From Blattamonas nauphoetae (lineage: Eukaryota > Preaxostyla > Oxymonadida): a stretch of 33,880 bases of DNA. Numbering within the stretch: the stretch's first letter is position 1; the number at the start of each line of letters is the position of its first letter. Where the stretch lies: NCBI GenBank assembly GCA_033064195.1, contig JARBJD010000555.1, positions 1 through 33,880 on the forward strand, in the 5' to 3' direction. The position numbers were made by a program, and so were the translations under genes. A model generated the notes under the pieces. It saw only the letters and a program-made list of their open reading frames with translations, did no database searches and had not been told where the DNA came from. This document shows positions 15,358 to 25,470 of this stretch, in pieces.

Positions 15358-15890
15358 GGGCTGATGACAACGATTCCTGTTCCAGCTGCTGACGAATGTC
15401 GTGTGAGGTGAAAGAAAGAATAGTATTTTGGTTGTCTCCATTGCTGGATTTAGGACCAACCACACTCACTTTCAGTGGAACCACAGGAAATTTAGATCGG
15501 ATCTTCAGATGCTTGCTGAAGGTCGTTTGTTTTGTGACCAGACAGCACTCCAAAAACATCTCAAACAGAAGTCGGTTGAAAGCATTCTTCCCCACACACA
15601 GCATTTCTGCTTGAAACGCAAAGATTCTGGAAGGCATCATGAGTTGATATTCAGCTAGGATGAACTTCTCCTGGATCTCATCACATTGGCGGCTGCGTGG
15701 ATGGGATCATAATCGGGATGCGATGGCCAGGTATTAGCGGCCAAGTCGTGAAGCATCATGTTGTATCGAGGGATGCGCTGAATCGGGCGAATAAGAAAGG
15801 ATTCCAAAGGCTGGCCTCCGACTTCGGGATTGACTGACGCGTTCGAGATGAAAAACGGAATGCTATGTGATTCTTCATTGTCTGTTGGAC
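15358..15890 (-). pseudogene. RhoGEF (DH-PH) gene fragment, decayed
   Basis: Read on the minus strand, the end of a DH domain is clear: GGQPLESFLIRPIQRIPRYN followed by MMLHDLAANTWPSHPDYDPI, the alpha-8 helix that contacts Rho-family GTPases. After a one-base phase change near 15,680, the linker helix DEIQEKFILAEYQL leads into a PH domain (NRLLFEMFLECCLVTKQ, KIRSKFPVVPLKVSVVG, NQNTILSFTS). Upstream, an in-frame stop near 15,905 ends the readable part. The PH end runs into the DIRS-like terminal repeat. Signs of death are the phase change, the missing DH N-terminal half and the missing PH C-terminal helix. An assembly error could explain the single-base shift, but not the truncations. Confidence 0.75.
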
Positions 15891-15938
15891 TTTGTCGTTG
15901 TTTCTGTCGTCATTCGGGCGTTATTCCACGTAGATCTT

Positions 15939-16399
15939 CAGTCACTCCGGTATCTGGGAATCGGGAATCATGGAAAGATCAATGGGTTCGATCTCACTTC
16001 ACTTGTGTTTATCATTCCTATCTTTTCACAAATAGCAAAAATTTGACATGGACAAAATAAAAATACAAATATCAACTTTTCTGTTGGAACCCGAAGCGAG
16101 GGTCGAAGAATTCACAAGTTGAAGAAGGCCACTGTCCCACGCATACAATCCTCCATTTCTATCTTTTTAGTTCTATAATCCACGTTCTTTTAGTGCAGTA
16201 ATCGACACTGATGGAAGTGCCACAGTGGAGGGCGATTGAACAGAATATGGTTTCTAAACATGCATTGTCATCTCATGCATTGTTCTTATTCGTCAGATTT
16301 TGCTATTGAAGAAACAATTGTCATAAACTGGTCAAAAGAGGTGAGATCGAACCCATTGAATTTTTGGTGATTCCCGATTCCCAGATACCGGAGTGACTG
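15939..16399. repeat. Inverted pair of LRR-like coding fragments
   Basis: 15,939-16,000 and the reverse complement of 16,338-16,399 match at 56 of 62 positions by eye, with weaker similarity on to about 16,050 and 16,288. Both copies, in their own orientation, read the same kind of peptide: QSLRYLGIGNH followed by NGFDLTS and later IAK. The right-hand copy lies in a 71-aa minus-strand frame (16,286-16,501). The changes partly keep the peptide, so this looks like two inverted remnants of one gene, possibly a leucine-rich-repeat surface protein. The roughly 340 bases between the copies hold nothing I recognise. Confidence 0.6.
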
Positions 16400-17141
16400 T
16401 TGAAAAAAAGAGCGTTTCGTGTGGTTTGATAAAAGTCGAGAAGAATCATATTGGAGATGAAGTTGAACGTGAGAATAGGGTTGTCTGACATGACATGACA
16501 TACCTCAATTTTCGAAAAAGTCGTTGACGGTCATGACATCGATGTCACCACGAGACATTTGGGGTATCACCGCCCAGAAAAACCCCTAAAGCACTCTTCG
16601 GCCCACAAAAGAGAAAATCAGCACGAATCAGGTTTTGGTCATCACTCTTGCAGAATTATTTCACCAGTTCACAGTCCCTTTTTTGACTTCTTCTTTGAGA
16701 TATCTCTCTCCATTCAATTCTGATCTGTCTTTATTTGTCGACTTTCTTCATCCTCTGGAGTTTTGTCTCTTCATTTCACCTTCAGTTCCCATTTGTTTTG
16801 AACTTTTCCATTAATCACCACCTCATCCGTCTCAGCCAGTAAGAATTCTCAATTCGGAATAAAACGAGAGCATAACATACTTACACACAGATAGCGAGCG
16901 ATTCAAGACTTTTCTGAGATGAAGTTGTGATCGGTCCCATTGGGCAGGTCGATGACATTTTGACATCGAGAAAAACCATGTCATACAACCCTACGTGAGA
17001 ACGTTCAGAAACATGAGTTCCAACAGAAAGACATTCGTGAGATGGATATTGAGGATGTACCAGTGCTGGTTATTTGGGTGACACCAATTTGTGGGCTGAT
17101 AAAATCCCCTCCCGACCAAGTTTACATTACCAATTTAGTAC
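16400..17141. other. Intergenic stretch, no gene seen
   Basis: A pyrimidine-rich section lies at about 16,670-16,830. Repeated GACATCGA/TGACATCG words occur at 16,530-16,545 and 16,950-16,970. No coding sequence or RNA gene is evident. The last 100 bases presumably hold the promoter of the gene at 17,142. Confidence 0.5.
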
Positions 17142-18575
17142 ATGATTCTTCTGATCCTTACAACATTCCTATTCTCGGCCGACGGTGGTACAATCTTTCT
17201 CGAATTCGGAGGGATGAGCAAGACCTGTCTGACAGCCGATACAGCGTGTCATTCGCTCGATCAAGCTGTGAAGCACGCAAATTGGGAAGACGTGACCTCA
17301 ATCTTGATTCAAGGCCACGCCGAACTGATTGGGGAGGTTATTTTTGATTCAGGTGATGATACTTTCAAAAAGACACCAGCTGCGAACATCGAATACACAA
17401 TGACACTCCAAAACCATCATCTCAGCTCCAATACTGATATATACGGTCTGACAGGTCTGGGAACAGTTAGGATCAAAGGGACAGACACATCTGAGATGCG
17501 CCTCAACCTCCAATCGAACGTTGTCAATCCCACTCTCAACGAACCAGCATTTATTATCTCCACCTCTCGAACCCCAGGCGGCGAAAAGAAAGACTATGTG
17601 TTTCAGGTGGAACAATATGGTGCTCTTGAACTGTTGTCCACGGTTTATGTCTTCCCTCTTCAACTCCCATCAACGACGACATTCACGAAGCTGACATCGA
17701 AGTTTGAGACCGAACCATGGGACAAAAACTCTGCAGCGATCATCGTTGACAAAGGAGCGATTATGGCCAACATCCCGGTGCATGTGTATGACCCAGAACT
17801 TGGTGTTCTCGTTCTAAAGGATATTGATGTCGCCAACTCCGGTGTTCTGTCCCGTCACGAGTATTCCACCTCGCTCACCAGCTTTGTTCCGAAGGGAATT
17901 GTGTGTTCGATCCCAGACAATGCCACAAGCACATTCATCATCAAGATTGGTTACGCAGGAAAAGAACGCTGGGAGGAGGACAAACTTGTTGGAATCGACC
18001 AATATCCACTCGACATCCATCTTTCTGGGAAATGCAAAGCTTATAATTTTAATGATGTCGACAAGAAGTTCCCTCTGAACAACACGGACATGACCAACAT
18101 CTCCAAAACAGCCTTCGTCTTCCCTTCAGTTTCACTCTCCCGCTCGAACATCAAATTTGCCACAAAAACGGGCAGCCAATCAGATGAACTTGGCAACAAC
18201 CTTCTTGCTGAATTCACTTCCAAAACCAACTCCCTTGGTGTCGCTGCTCTTGACCGCCTGAAAGTGAGCATTGCGCCTCGCTATCACACCGAAGACGCCG
18301 ACGACAAGCTGATTCGCTGGGACGAGATGACGTGGTACGTTGGCCTCTGGGACACGAAGATGAACGAAGGAGGAGTGACGATCAAACAATCAGGACAATC
18401 AGGCTTTGCTGTGGCAGCTGTTCCGCGAGCAAACGTGGGGATCAGTGGGGAATACACAGTGAAGATGGAGTTCGGTGACCAGGTGAGATATGTCGGGTGT
18501 TTGTATTCTGGAGCGCGAAAGACTGTTGCCTTCGCATCGGTTGCTCTTCTGGTCGCTGTGCTGCTTGGTTTCTAA
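17142..18575 (+). CDS. Secreted, probably GPI-anchored surface protein, 477 aa
   Basis: The start is chosen because it begins a signal peptide (MILLILTTFLFSADG). The following CLTADTACHSLDQAVKHANW looks like the opening of a right-handed beta-helix repeat protein, with Cys pairs as in other surface proteins of free-living metamonads. The body is beta-rich, with possible N-glycosylation sites (NAT, NNT, NIS). The last 17 residues (TVAFASVALLVAVLLGF) are hydrophobic with no cytoplasmic tail and follow a small-residue SGAR stretch. This is the classic form of a GPI-attachment signal; a tail anchor is the alternative. No enzyme motif is seen. It is a single exon, convergent with the fimbrin gene. 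The family is unknown to me. Confidence 0.75.
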   Translation: MILLILTTFLFSADGGTIFLEFGGMSKTCLTADTACHSLDQAVKHANWEDVTSILIQGHAELIGEVIFDSGDDTFKKTPAANIEYTMTLQNHHLSSNTDIYGLTGLGTVRIKGTDTSEMRLNLQSNVVNPTLNEPAFIISTSRTPGGEKKDYVFQVEQYGALELLSTVYVFPLQLPSTTTFTKLTSKFETEPWDKNSAAIIVDKGAIMANIPVHVYDPELGVLVLKDIDVANSGVLSRHEYSTSLTSFVPKGIVCSIPDNATSTFIIKIGYAGKERWEEDKLVGIDQYPLDIHLSGKCKAYNFNDVDKKFPLNNTDMTNISKTAFVFPSVSLSRSNIKFATKTGSQSDELGNNLLAEFTSKTNSLGVAALDRLKVSIAPRYHTEDADDKLIRWDEMTWYVGLWDTKMNEGGVTIKQSGQSGFAVAAVPRANVGISGEYTVKMEFGDQVRYVGCLYSGARKTVAFASVALLVAVLLGF

Positions 18576-18884
18576 TGCACTCACAACGATGAACTCTGCG
18601 TCTTAATTAGGAGGTTGGGATCCACTTCCATGTTCACAGGAAAATTGGATCCCTCTCAATCGACATTATCTTTCATTTCGGTCATCCTTTGCCTCTTTCT
18701 AATTTCTCTGATCCATAGTTTCATTGTATATTGAGAATATCAACCTTGTTTGGAGGATAATTCCGATGGGTTCGATCGAAAGTGTCAAAAAGAGAGAAAG
18801 CGGACACGAAAACGAGATGATGACATTGTGAAAAAGACAGATGAGACAAGAAGTTCAAACACAAGAAAAAGAAACTTCCCTACC
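18576..18884. other. Convergent 3' intergenic region with hairpin
   Basis: This is the 309 bases between the stop codons of two convergent genes. An imperfect stem pairs GGGATCCACTTCC near 18,618 with GGAAAATTGGATCCC near 18,640. It could be a 3'-end or decay signal of the upstream transcript. No gene is seen. Confidence 0.4.
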
Positions 18885-20657
18885 TTACTCCTTCTGCTGT
18901 CCCCCTTCAGCAATCACCGCTCCAATGAAAGTCAGAATCATTTTTGGGTTCACTTCTACAATATCATCCCACACACAGAAAATGGTTGCCCCGATCTTTC
19001 GAGCTGCTGCGATGGCATAGCGGGCGTTCTCCTTGTTGTCCTCGGGTGTTCCCCCAGCAAGGAATAACTCCTCGTCGATAGCACGTGGCTCAACAGCAGC
19101 GATCAAGTCCCACAAGAAGCGAGAGTTGGCCAGGGACTTATCTTGGAACGATTTGATTTGGGATTCCTTCCCTGATTCACGAACGCGAGTGTTGGCGTCT
19201 TCAAGAAGGTTCGCTTCGGTGTATTCCTTCCCAGCTTTTCCAGAGAGTCGTTGGAGATAGCTCATGAGGTAGGCACGACGCAGTTGCCAGACAAGAGCGA
19301 GTGTGGCTTTCTTGTTCCCACTGCTGATGTCCGACCCCCCGATTCCGACAAGTGAGCATTTCAAAGGCCCCTTTGAGAGGAGCAGTGCATAGTCGCAGTT
19401 CTCGTTCTTCTTAAACACCGATTTCACTGGGGGCTTGTTGATCTTCTTCTGGTTGATCGTGTTTTCGGGTGTAAGCTTCTCAATCAGCTCCAGAAGCGCG
19501 TACCCGTCCTGCAGATCGTCAAAAAGGTTGTTGCAGAACGTTGAGATGCCCATATTGTTCACCCAGTTGCGGAAAGCGCGTTCTTCTCTGTTTTCGGGAC
19601 TGTCGGTGTCTTCAATCAGATCCTTCAAGCTGTCGTCAATTTCTTCAAGTGGAGCGAGGGCTGGCCACATGTTGAACAACTGCGCGGTGAAAGAGAGGTT
19701 GAGACGCTGGTTTCCTGAAGCGATGTCCTTCCCCTTAATGAATCGCTTGACTCCGAGTTTCTCGGCATTGGTGATGATGATGTCGCCTCGCTTCTCGAGA
19801 TTTGACTCTTGGAGGCCAGCAAGGTCGCAGTGTTCGGGAGCGATCTGATGGAGAAGGACAGTGTAGTTCTCCCCATCTTTCACGTCGGATGTGAAGTTGG
19901 TGACACGGCGTGGATGGTTGGCTGCCTTCAGGTGATAGTTGAACCATCTCAGGAGGATCTGCTCTGGAGGAAGCTTCAGAAAGTCTTCGAGAGTCTCACC
20001 ATCTTCTAGAAGACGGTATAGCTCAGGGTGCTGGACAAGGTTAATCCCAGAGAGCAATTTGATGCGGATGATTTGCCACATGAGAGCGAAGACGAGCATG
20101 GGGCGTCCTTCGATCATGTCTTGAGCACCAATGTTGATCACTTGGCATCCAATTCCCTTTGCGGAGTTAATACATAAGTTTTGGTTCTCCTGAATTTTGT
20201 AGATGTTCAGGGGCTTCTTTTTGTTCAAGGCACGCTCATCTGATGAGGAATGAGGAGGGAGAATGACGTGTCAAAACACAAGACGAATTGGCTTGCAGAT
20301 ATAAATAAAATTGGGTGAACAGACAAAGAAAAAAAGGGGTGACATGATAGCAGACCTAGACTTCCTTCCTTGGCACAGTTAATCATCTTTGACAGAAGGA
20401 TTCCATCATGAACGACTTTGAAGATATCTTCTCCCGATGAATCAACAGGGAGCACATCCTTGAGATCAGGATCATCAGCAAGCTGATTGTTGATGAACTC
20501 GACAAAGGCAGTCTTCTCCTCTTCTGAATATGAATGAATCGAGTTTGCCTGAGCTCCCTCGAGAACGATACCTGCGAAAGGAAGAAGATGAACATAATTC
20601 GTCAAGAGAGTTCATACGAGTTTCTTCTTTCGGTTTCTGACGTTCTAGTTGCGTCAT
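18885..20657 (-). CDS. Fimbrin/plastin, actin-bundling protein, 3 exons
   Basis: Exons are 20,618-20,657, 20,356-20,571 and 18,885-20,239, giving 536 aa. The introns are 46 and 116 bases, both GT-AG, and phase is kept: the first joins ACT C to GT ATC, the second rebuilds the conserved DERALNKKK. Four calponin-homology domains form two actin-binding modules:
- CH1 from SEEEKTAFVEFINN to VFALMWQIIR.
- CH2 from ILLRWFNYHLKAA to QLFNMWPAL.
- CH3 from RAFRNWVNNMG to LALVWQLRRAYL.
- CH4 from SRFLWDLIAAVEP to MILTFIGAVIAEGG.

The usual N-terminal EF-hands are absent; only about 14 residues precede exon 2, so bundling is unlikely to be calcium-controlled. It would crosslink actin filaments in the cortex. 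Confidence 0.93.
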
Positions 20658-20895
20658 TATTGTTGATCAAAAATGATGATCTGCCTGATCCCCATCATCC
20701 ATCCATCAAAGACCCGAAAGCTATCTAAATATCTCCACAATACATCACATGATCTGATCTCATTCACGGTCATGCGACCCAACAATATAAACAAGCATAA
20801 TCTTGCGAAACCAAGTGAAAATGAAGATTCAGCGAGATGTTCTCTCACCACACGAAATGCTTTCCTCCTCTCCCAATGCTTCAATAAAACAATAC

Positions 20896-21999
20896 TCAAT
20901 TAGACGGGAGGGCCCTTAGCAATAGAGCTTTCTCTTCCATCGTCAGGGATGTTGGGAACTTCACATCAAAAGTCACAATCAAATTGCCCTTCTGCGACGC
21001 GACTTTCGAGTTTGGCATGCCCGACCCGGCAATGGCCATTGTTTGTCCTGGTGTGATGATGTTTGAAGAAGAAAGACGCCGAGTTTCGCCGTTCAGAAAT
21101 GGAATGGTGATTTCGAATCCACAAAGTGACTGTTGAAGAGTAAGGGTCTGTTTCATGTATAAATCGTTTCCCTCTCGCCTGAATATGGGATGGGGCTTCT
21201 GTTTGATGATAAAGATGATGTCAGCGGGGATCGAATTCGGATTCTCGTCACCGTACCGTTCAAACGTAATTTTGGTGCCTTCTTTGTAACCAGGCTTAAT
21301 GTCTATCTGAAGAATGGTGGATTCCCGTCTGGATCCCCCCTCGCCCATCACAGTTCGCTCAATCTTCATCTTCTTCGTGCATCCAGCATATAGCTCATCG
21401 AGTGTTAATCCGAGCTCGTGGGTGACAGGTGGGTCCTGGACTGGCTTTTTTGGAGCTCTTTGTTGTGCCTGTTGTCGCTGTTGAGAGCGTGGTTGTTGGG
21501 ATCGTGAAAATCCTCCAAATCCCATCCCATCATCGCCTCCGCCACCAAACATCATGTTGAAGATGTCAAAAGCGTCATGGAATACGAACTGTCCCCCTCT
21601 TCCTCCTGACCGAGTGAAGAAGATGTGTGGTCCACCAGCTCCACTCATATCTGCCCCTTGTTGACTAGCTTTCAAACCATCCACACCGTATTGATCATAA
21701 ATTTTGCGTTTTTCGGCATCTCCAAGGACATCGTAAGCTTCTCCAATCTTTTTGAAGGTTTCTGTAGCTTGATCTTTGTTGTCTGGATTTCGATCTATAT
21801 AGAAGGAGATTTACGAAAAAATCAGAGAAGAGAGAATATAGAAGGTGGGACTCTCAAATAAAGAAGGATTCAATGAGATATCAACAATGTGTCACACACC
21901 TGGATGCCATTTTAGAGCGAGTTTCTTGTAGGCTTTCTTGATCGTGTCTTCATCCGCATTACGCGGAACTCCCAGAGTTTGATAGTAATCGACAGACAT
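20896..21999 (-). CDS. DnaJ/Hsp40 class II co-chaperone, 2 exons
   Basis: Exons are 21,900-21,999 and 20,896-21,794 with a 105-base GT-AG intron, giving 332 aa. The J domain (about residues 1-70) begins [20 protein letters not shown]. The splice falls inside the HPD motif that stimulates Hsp70: WHP plus a split Asp codon, then [17 protein letters not shown] Gly/Phe-rich linker follows ([17 protein letters not shown]) with a short Gln/Arg run. The C-terminal substrate-binding domains come next ([20 protein letters not shown] and [20 protein letters not shown]). There is no cysteine zinc finger, so it is class II, DNAJB1/Sis1-like, and cytosolic. The intact HPD supports a working co-chaperone. 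Confidence 0.94.
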
Positions 22000-22346
22000 G
22001 TATTCTCTTACCGGCTGTTCAGTTGATCAAGACTGCTGGATAGAGAGTTGCACTGTCTATGGGGAAACTTGTCAATCTCCGTTTCTCCTTTATTTTACAC
22101 ATATTATCACCAATTCTCTCAGAAACGCTTGATCTGACGACTTTGCTTCTGTTATCATCGGGTTTTCTTTACGTAGCACCTTCCACTTCTTTCAGGACCA
22201 TCCACACTTTTTGGGCAGATTTCTCCGAAGTTCGAGTTATTTTGGCAAGTACTCTACACTACTCGTTCTTAGATTCTGTGTTTACCCAGAATTTCATCGT
22301 GACTATCACTTGAAATCGCAATTAGATTGTATGATGAGATGGAATC
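22000..22346. other. Intergenic, no gene seen
   Basis: This stretch lies between the DnaJ start and the 3' end of the cathepsin B-like gene, both on the minus strand. It is pyrimidine-rich on the plus strand. I see no coding sequence, repeat or RNA gene. Confidence 0.5.
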
Positions 22347-23273
22347 TCAAACGAGGACTGGAAGTCCAGCGTATGCATTGCTCTCCACTTTGCAAATGTC
22401 TTTTCCTCTCTTCAGCTTGAAATACCCCTGTTCACCCCAGATCTTTCCCCAAGAATTCGCGCAGAGCCAATATTCAGTGCTTCTGTTTTCGACGATCTCC
22501 TTCCCCTTCGAATCCACAGTGACGACCGCGTGATTCTGCACCCCCCATCCAATGCATTTGACAGCGTGATATCCAACGATAACAGGAACAATTGGATGAT
22601 AGACGCCGCGTCTGTAAAACATGAAATCAATATAAACAGCCATTCCGAACTCCACTGGACCATTTTCGTACAATTCAGTCTGAATTTGAGATGCTTCAAT
22701 CTGGTGACTGTTTTTCGCCTTATATCGGACAATGGGACTGCTGTCTTTGCATTTTGATGGACATTTCGGAACCATCCCCAAGCCTGACGTGTATGGAAGG
22801 CATTTATCGGTAGTGATGCCGTTGAGTTCAACCCATGTCCAGCTCTTGTCGAGATATCCTCCTTGGCACCCACTATCGTATTCGTCGCATGATACGAGAT
22901 CTTGGGGGGAGAGATCGCCGTGATCTTGCCCAGCAATCGCAAAACGATCAGAAAGCACCTCACTAAGTGCAAACGCCCAGCACGAGCCACACTGTTTCTG
23001 ATCACGAATCTGATGGATTTTGTTTGGCCATTCAGTTCGTGCGTCAAAGTTGGATGGAAGTGAACCGTTGTTCACGGATACTTCATTTCTGGATGTGAGT
23101 GGGGCTTTCATAAGGATACTGCTCATCTGTTTCATTGTCCAAAGCGAGAAAAAGTTCATTTCAGCGTCCCATGTCCTGTTTGTTTGAGAGTTCACCAAAG
23201 CAACGATTTCTTCATTGGCATGAGCAGTCGTGAAGAAAAGTAAACATGATGGAATGAAAATTGTGATTGTCAT
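22347..23273 (-). CDS. Cathepsin B-like cysteine protease, single exon, 308 aa
   Basis: This papain-family (C1A) protease is made as a secreted precursor. The signal peptide is MTITIFIPSCLLFFTTAHA. A short prosegment precedes the mature start at about residue 74 (LPSNFDARTEWP). Catalytic parts are visible: the oxyanion Gln and nucleophile Cys in QKQCGSCWAF, the His in GYHAVKCIGWG, and the Asn in CANSWGKIWGEQGYF. The cathepsin B-type SCDEYDSGCQGGYLDKSW is present. The His-His occluding loop of mammalian cathepsin B is not evident, so endopeptidase rather than dipeptidyl activity is likely. It probably acts in digestive vacuoles or is secreted. It has no intron, unlike the relative at 25,471. 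Confidence 0.92.
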   Translation of the reverse strand: MTITIFIPSCLLFFTTAHANEEIVALVNSQTNRTWDAEMNFFSLWTMKQMSSILMKAPLTSRNEVSVNNGSLPSNFDARTEWPNKIHQIRDQKQCGSCWAFALSEVLSDRFAIAGQDHGDLSPQDLVSCDEYDSGCQGGYLDKSWTWVELNGITTDKCLPYTSGLGMVPKCPSKCKDSSPIVRYKAKNSHQIEASQIQTELYENGPVEFGMAVYIDFMFYRRGVYHPIVPVIVGYHAVKCIGWGVQNHAVVTVDSKGKEIVENRSTEYWLCANSWGKIWGEQGYFKLKRGKDICKVESNAYAGLPVLV

Positions 23274-23414
23274 GGAGGAATGAATGTGAATGACGTAGAA
23301 GAAACATTCGTTGAGTCAGTTCGCAGAGATCGATTATGGACGATAAAGAGACAGTTCAACGGAAAATGTTATGAAATGAAGAGAAACGAAGAAAAAATGC
23401 AAGTTGGAAAAGAA

Positions 23415-24009
23415 TCACTTCTTATTCGACTGAAATAATGACTTCACTCTGGCGAATCCCATCTGTGAGTGAAACGCAACTTTATCAACAAAAGACAGTT
23501 TTTCTCCTTCCTCCGCTCCTGTCTGTCTCGCACTCGGCCTCTCTTCGTTTGGATACGTTGATTGGTTCGAGTTTTTCGGCTTGGATTTCTGTTTCGGAGT
23601 ATCTTTGTATGGATTGATAACATCGCCCTCGTATTGATAATATGCATCGTCCATCGGATTGTTAGTATCACCTTGAGGTACAGATCTGAAAAATGGAAGA
23701 AAATATGGTTGAAGAAGATGAGAGAGAGCAGACGGATAATTCTCGAAAGTTGGTTGGATGGGTGCATGGGCTGCTTGGAGAGCCTCTAACCTGAATTGAA
23801 TGTTGCTGTGGTGTTCTACGAGAAATGGAGAAAGAATAGACGATACGTTGCATCAGCAGTTTCTCCTCTCCGTCGACGTAGGAAATATAAAGTTCAATTT
23901 CGATGAGGGCGTCCTTGAGGAGACGAACAGCCTCGTCCACATTCCCTACAGCTTCTTGTTTCTGAGCATTGATTACAATATCATCGATTTCTTCCTTTGA
24001 AAGTGGCAT
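23415..24009 (-). CDS. MIT-like small protein, 3 exons, 152 aa
   Basis: My model uses exons 23,847-24,009, 23,791-23,815 (25 bases) and 23,415-23,685, with GT-AG introns of 31 and 105 bases. It is the only combination I found that keeps phase. The first 54 residues (EEIDDIVINAQKQEAVGNVD, then EAVRLLKDALIEIELYI) form helices like an MIT domain, which binds ESCRT-III tails. The rest is polar and probably disordered: YYQYEGDVINPYKDT, KQKSKPKNSNQS and a C-terminal FARVKSLFQSNKK. No catalytic motif is present. It would be a membrane-trafficking adaptor if the MIT reading is right. The alternative is a TPR-like helical pair. It is divergent from the methyltransferase gene over 186 bases. Confidence 0.62.
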
Positions 24010-24195
24010 GACAATTTGATATGTTTTGATCTAGCCGCTAGAAAATCGTTCGATAGTCCGGCGAAACGAGAAGTGTTCAATAGTCTTTGTTTTGATAGAA
24101 ACGTTTTTATTTTGAGAGTTATGTCACCGGAAATATAACTCTGAATACCAAAGCTGTTTCCATCTCTTGAAAACAATCGCACCCTTAATCGTAAA

Positions 24196-25295
24196 ATGCC
24201 CAATTACGGAAGCGTTGACTATTGGTTTGTCCATCTTTTTATACCATTCTCCCATTCTCGCCTACATTTCCATACCGTAGGAACGACCGGTACACTCAGA
24301 GTTCAGAACCTTTTGAATGGTATCAGGACTACACAGCCATTTCAACAGTTCTCGGTGAATTCATCCAACCAGAACAGAAAATTCTCTTTATTGGCTGTGG
24401 CACTTCCGGTCTTTTGTTATTTTCCGATTATTTTTCTTCGACATCCTTTTCTTGTTCAGTGATCCCGTCTGAACTGAACAAAGCAGGATTCACCGATATT
24501 GACTGTGTCGACTTCTCTGAAGTTGCTATTGCAGCAATGCAAGAGAGATATGAGGGACTTGAAGGACTTCGCTGTGTGTATTTATTCATTATTCTCATCA
24601 ATCTCACTCAACCACCCATCATCGATCTCTTCATAATCAATCCTAATTTGCCTCTTTAACCTCAGTCACTGTTGGAGACGCCACGTCTCTTTCCAATTTC
24701 GAAGCCGAATCGTTTGATGTCATCATTGACAAGGCCTGCCTCGATGCCCAAATCTGTGGCCACCTCGAAAAAGACATTGCGAATGCCATTCTCACTGAAG
24801 TCAACCGGTATCCTCTTAATCTTTCTGCATCTCACATCCTCTCCCTTCTTCTTGGATAGTCTCTTGAAACCTGGTGCTATTTTCTTGGAAATCACATATG
24901 GTGAACCTGAGCGAAGACACCCCTATCTCGAGCGTTCTGATCTGTATATCTACTCTCTTATTCCTATTTTTCCTTCATTTTTTCCACTTCTCCCATCCAT
25001 CGCGACTAATCATCCGTCAAGAGGTTGGACAATCGAAGATCGCCCTCTCCCTCGTCCAGTTGTCACCACTGAAACCCCGGCTGTTGAAGGCAGAGAAAAT
25101 CATTTCTTGTATATTTGCACCAAGCCCATTCCTGAGGAAGCGCCGGAAGAAGAAGTCAAGGAAGGCGAAGCAGAAGACGGTGGGGAGAAAGAGGGATCAG
25201 GAGAACAGGACGAGGCCGAGCCAACAGAGGTGCAGGAAGGTGATGAAGGTGCTGCAGCGGAAGAACAAGGCGAAGGAGAGGAGCAGACCGAATGA
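24196..25295 (+). CDS. eEF1A-type lysine methyltransferase (METTL13/EEF1AKMT4-like), 6 exons
   Basis: Exons are 24,196-24,224, 24,281-24,408, 24,460-24,573, 24,666-24,807, 24,860-24,943 and 25,022-25,295. The five GT-AG introns are 56, 51, 92, 52 and 78 bases; the spliced length is 771 bases, or 256 aa. Motifs of a class I SAM methyltransferase of this clade are DYWNDRYTQSSEPFEWYQDY, motif I ILFIGCGTS, acidic CVDFSEVAIAAM, VGDATSL, and SFDVIIDKACLDA. LLKPGAIFLEITYGEP and GWTIEDRPLPRP come near the end. Known relatives methylate elongation factor 1A. A very acidic tail of about 55 residues (PEEAPEEEVKEGEAEDGG onward) follows the fold and is unusual. The cytosol is the likely site. Confidence 0.88.
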
Positions 25296-25470
25296 GAGCA
25301 CGGGGCATTTTCAGATCATCATTTCACACATTCAGTTTTCATTCTAATCCACCATTTTAACTAATGTGACGTGCACTCTCATTAAACACATATTCTCCAA
25401 GAAGACCCCTAATCAACACCCTCAGACACCAAAATCAACGAAAAGAAAAAGAGGAGCTTGAGATCGGACA
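25296..25470. other. Convergent 3' intergenic region
   Basis: These 175 bases separate two convergent stop codons. ATTAAA near 25,381 is a candidate poly(A) signal for the plus-strand methyltransferase. Nothing else is seen. Confidence 0.35.

Noticed and set aside
15675-15695. A 14-base GT-AG intron to explain the RhoGEF phase change
   Set aside because: It is shorter than any other intron seen here, and the surrounding gene is truncated on both sides, so decay or a base error is simpler.
18750-19067. Plus-strand 105-codon frame at the fimbrin 3' end
   Set aside because: It overlaps antisense to the conserved CH4 domain and has a charged low-complexity start.
23444-23767. Alternative 107-codon frame over the MIT-like gene
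   Set aside because: It crosses an intron in another phase and is explained by the three-exon model.
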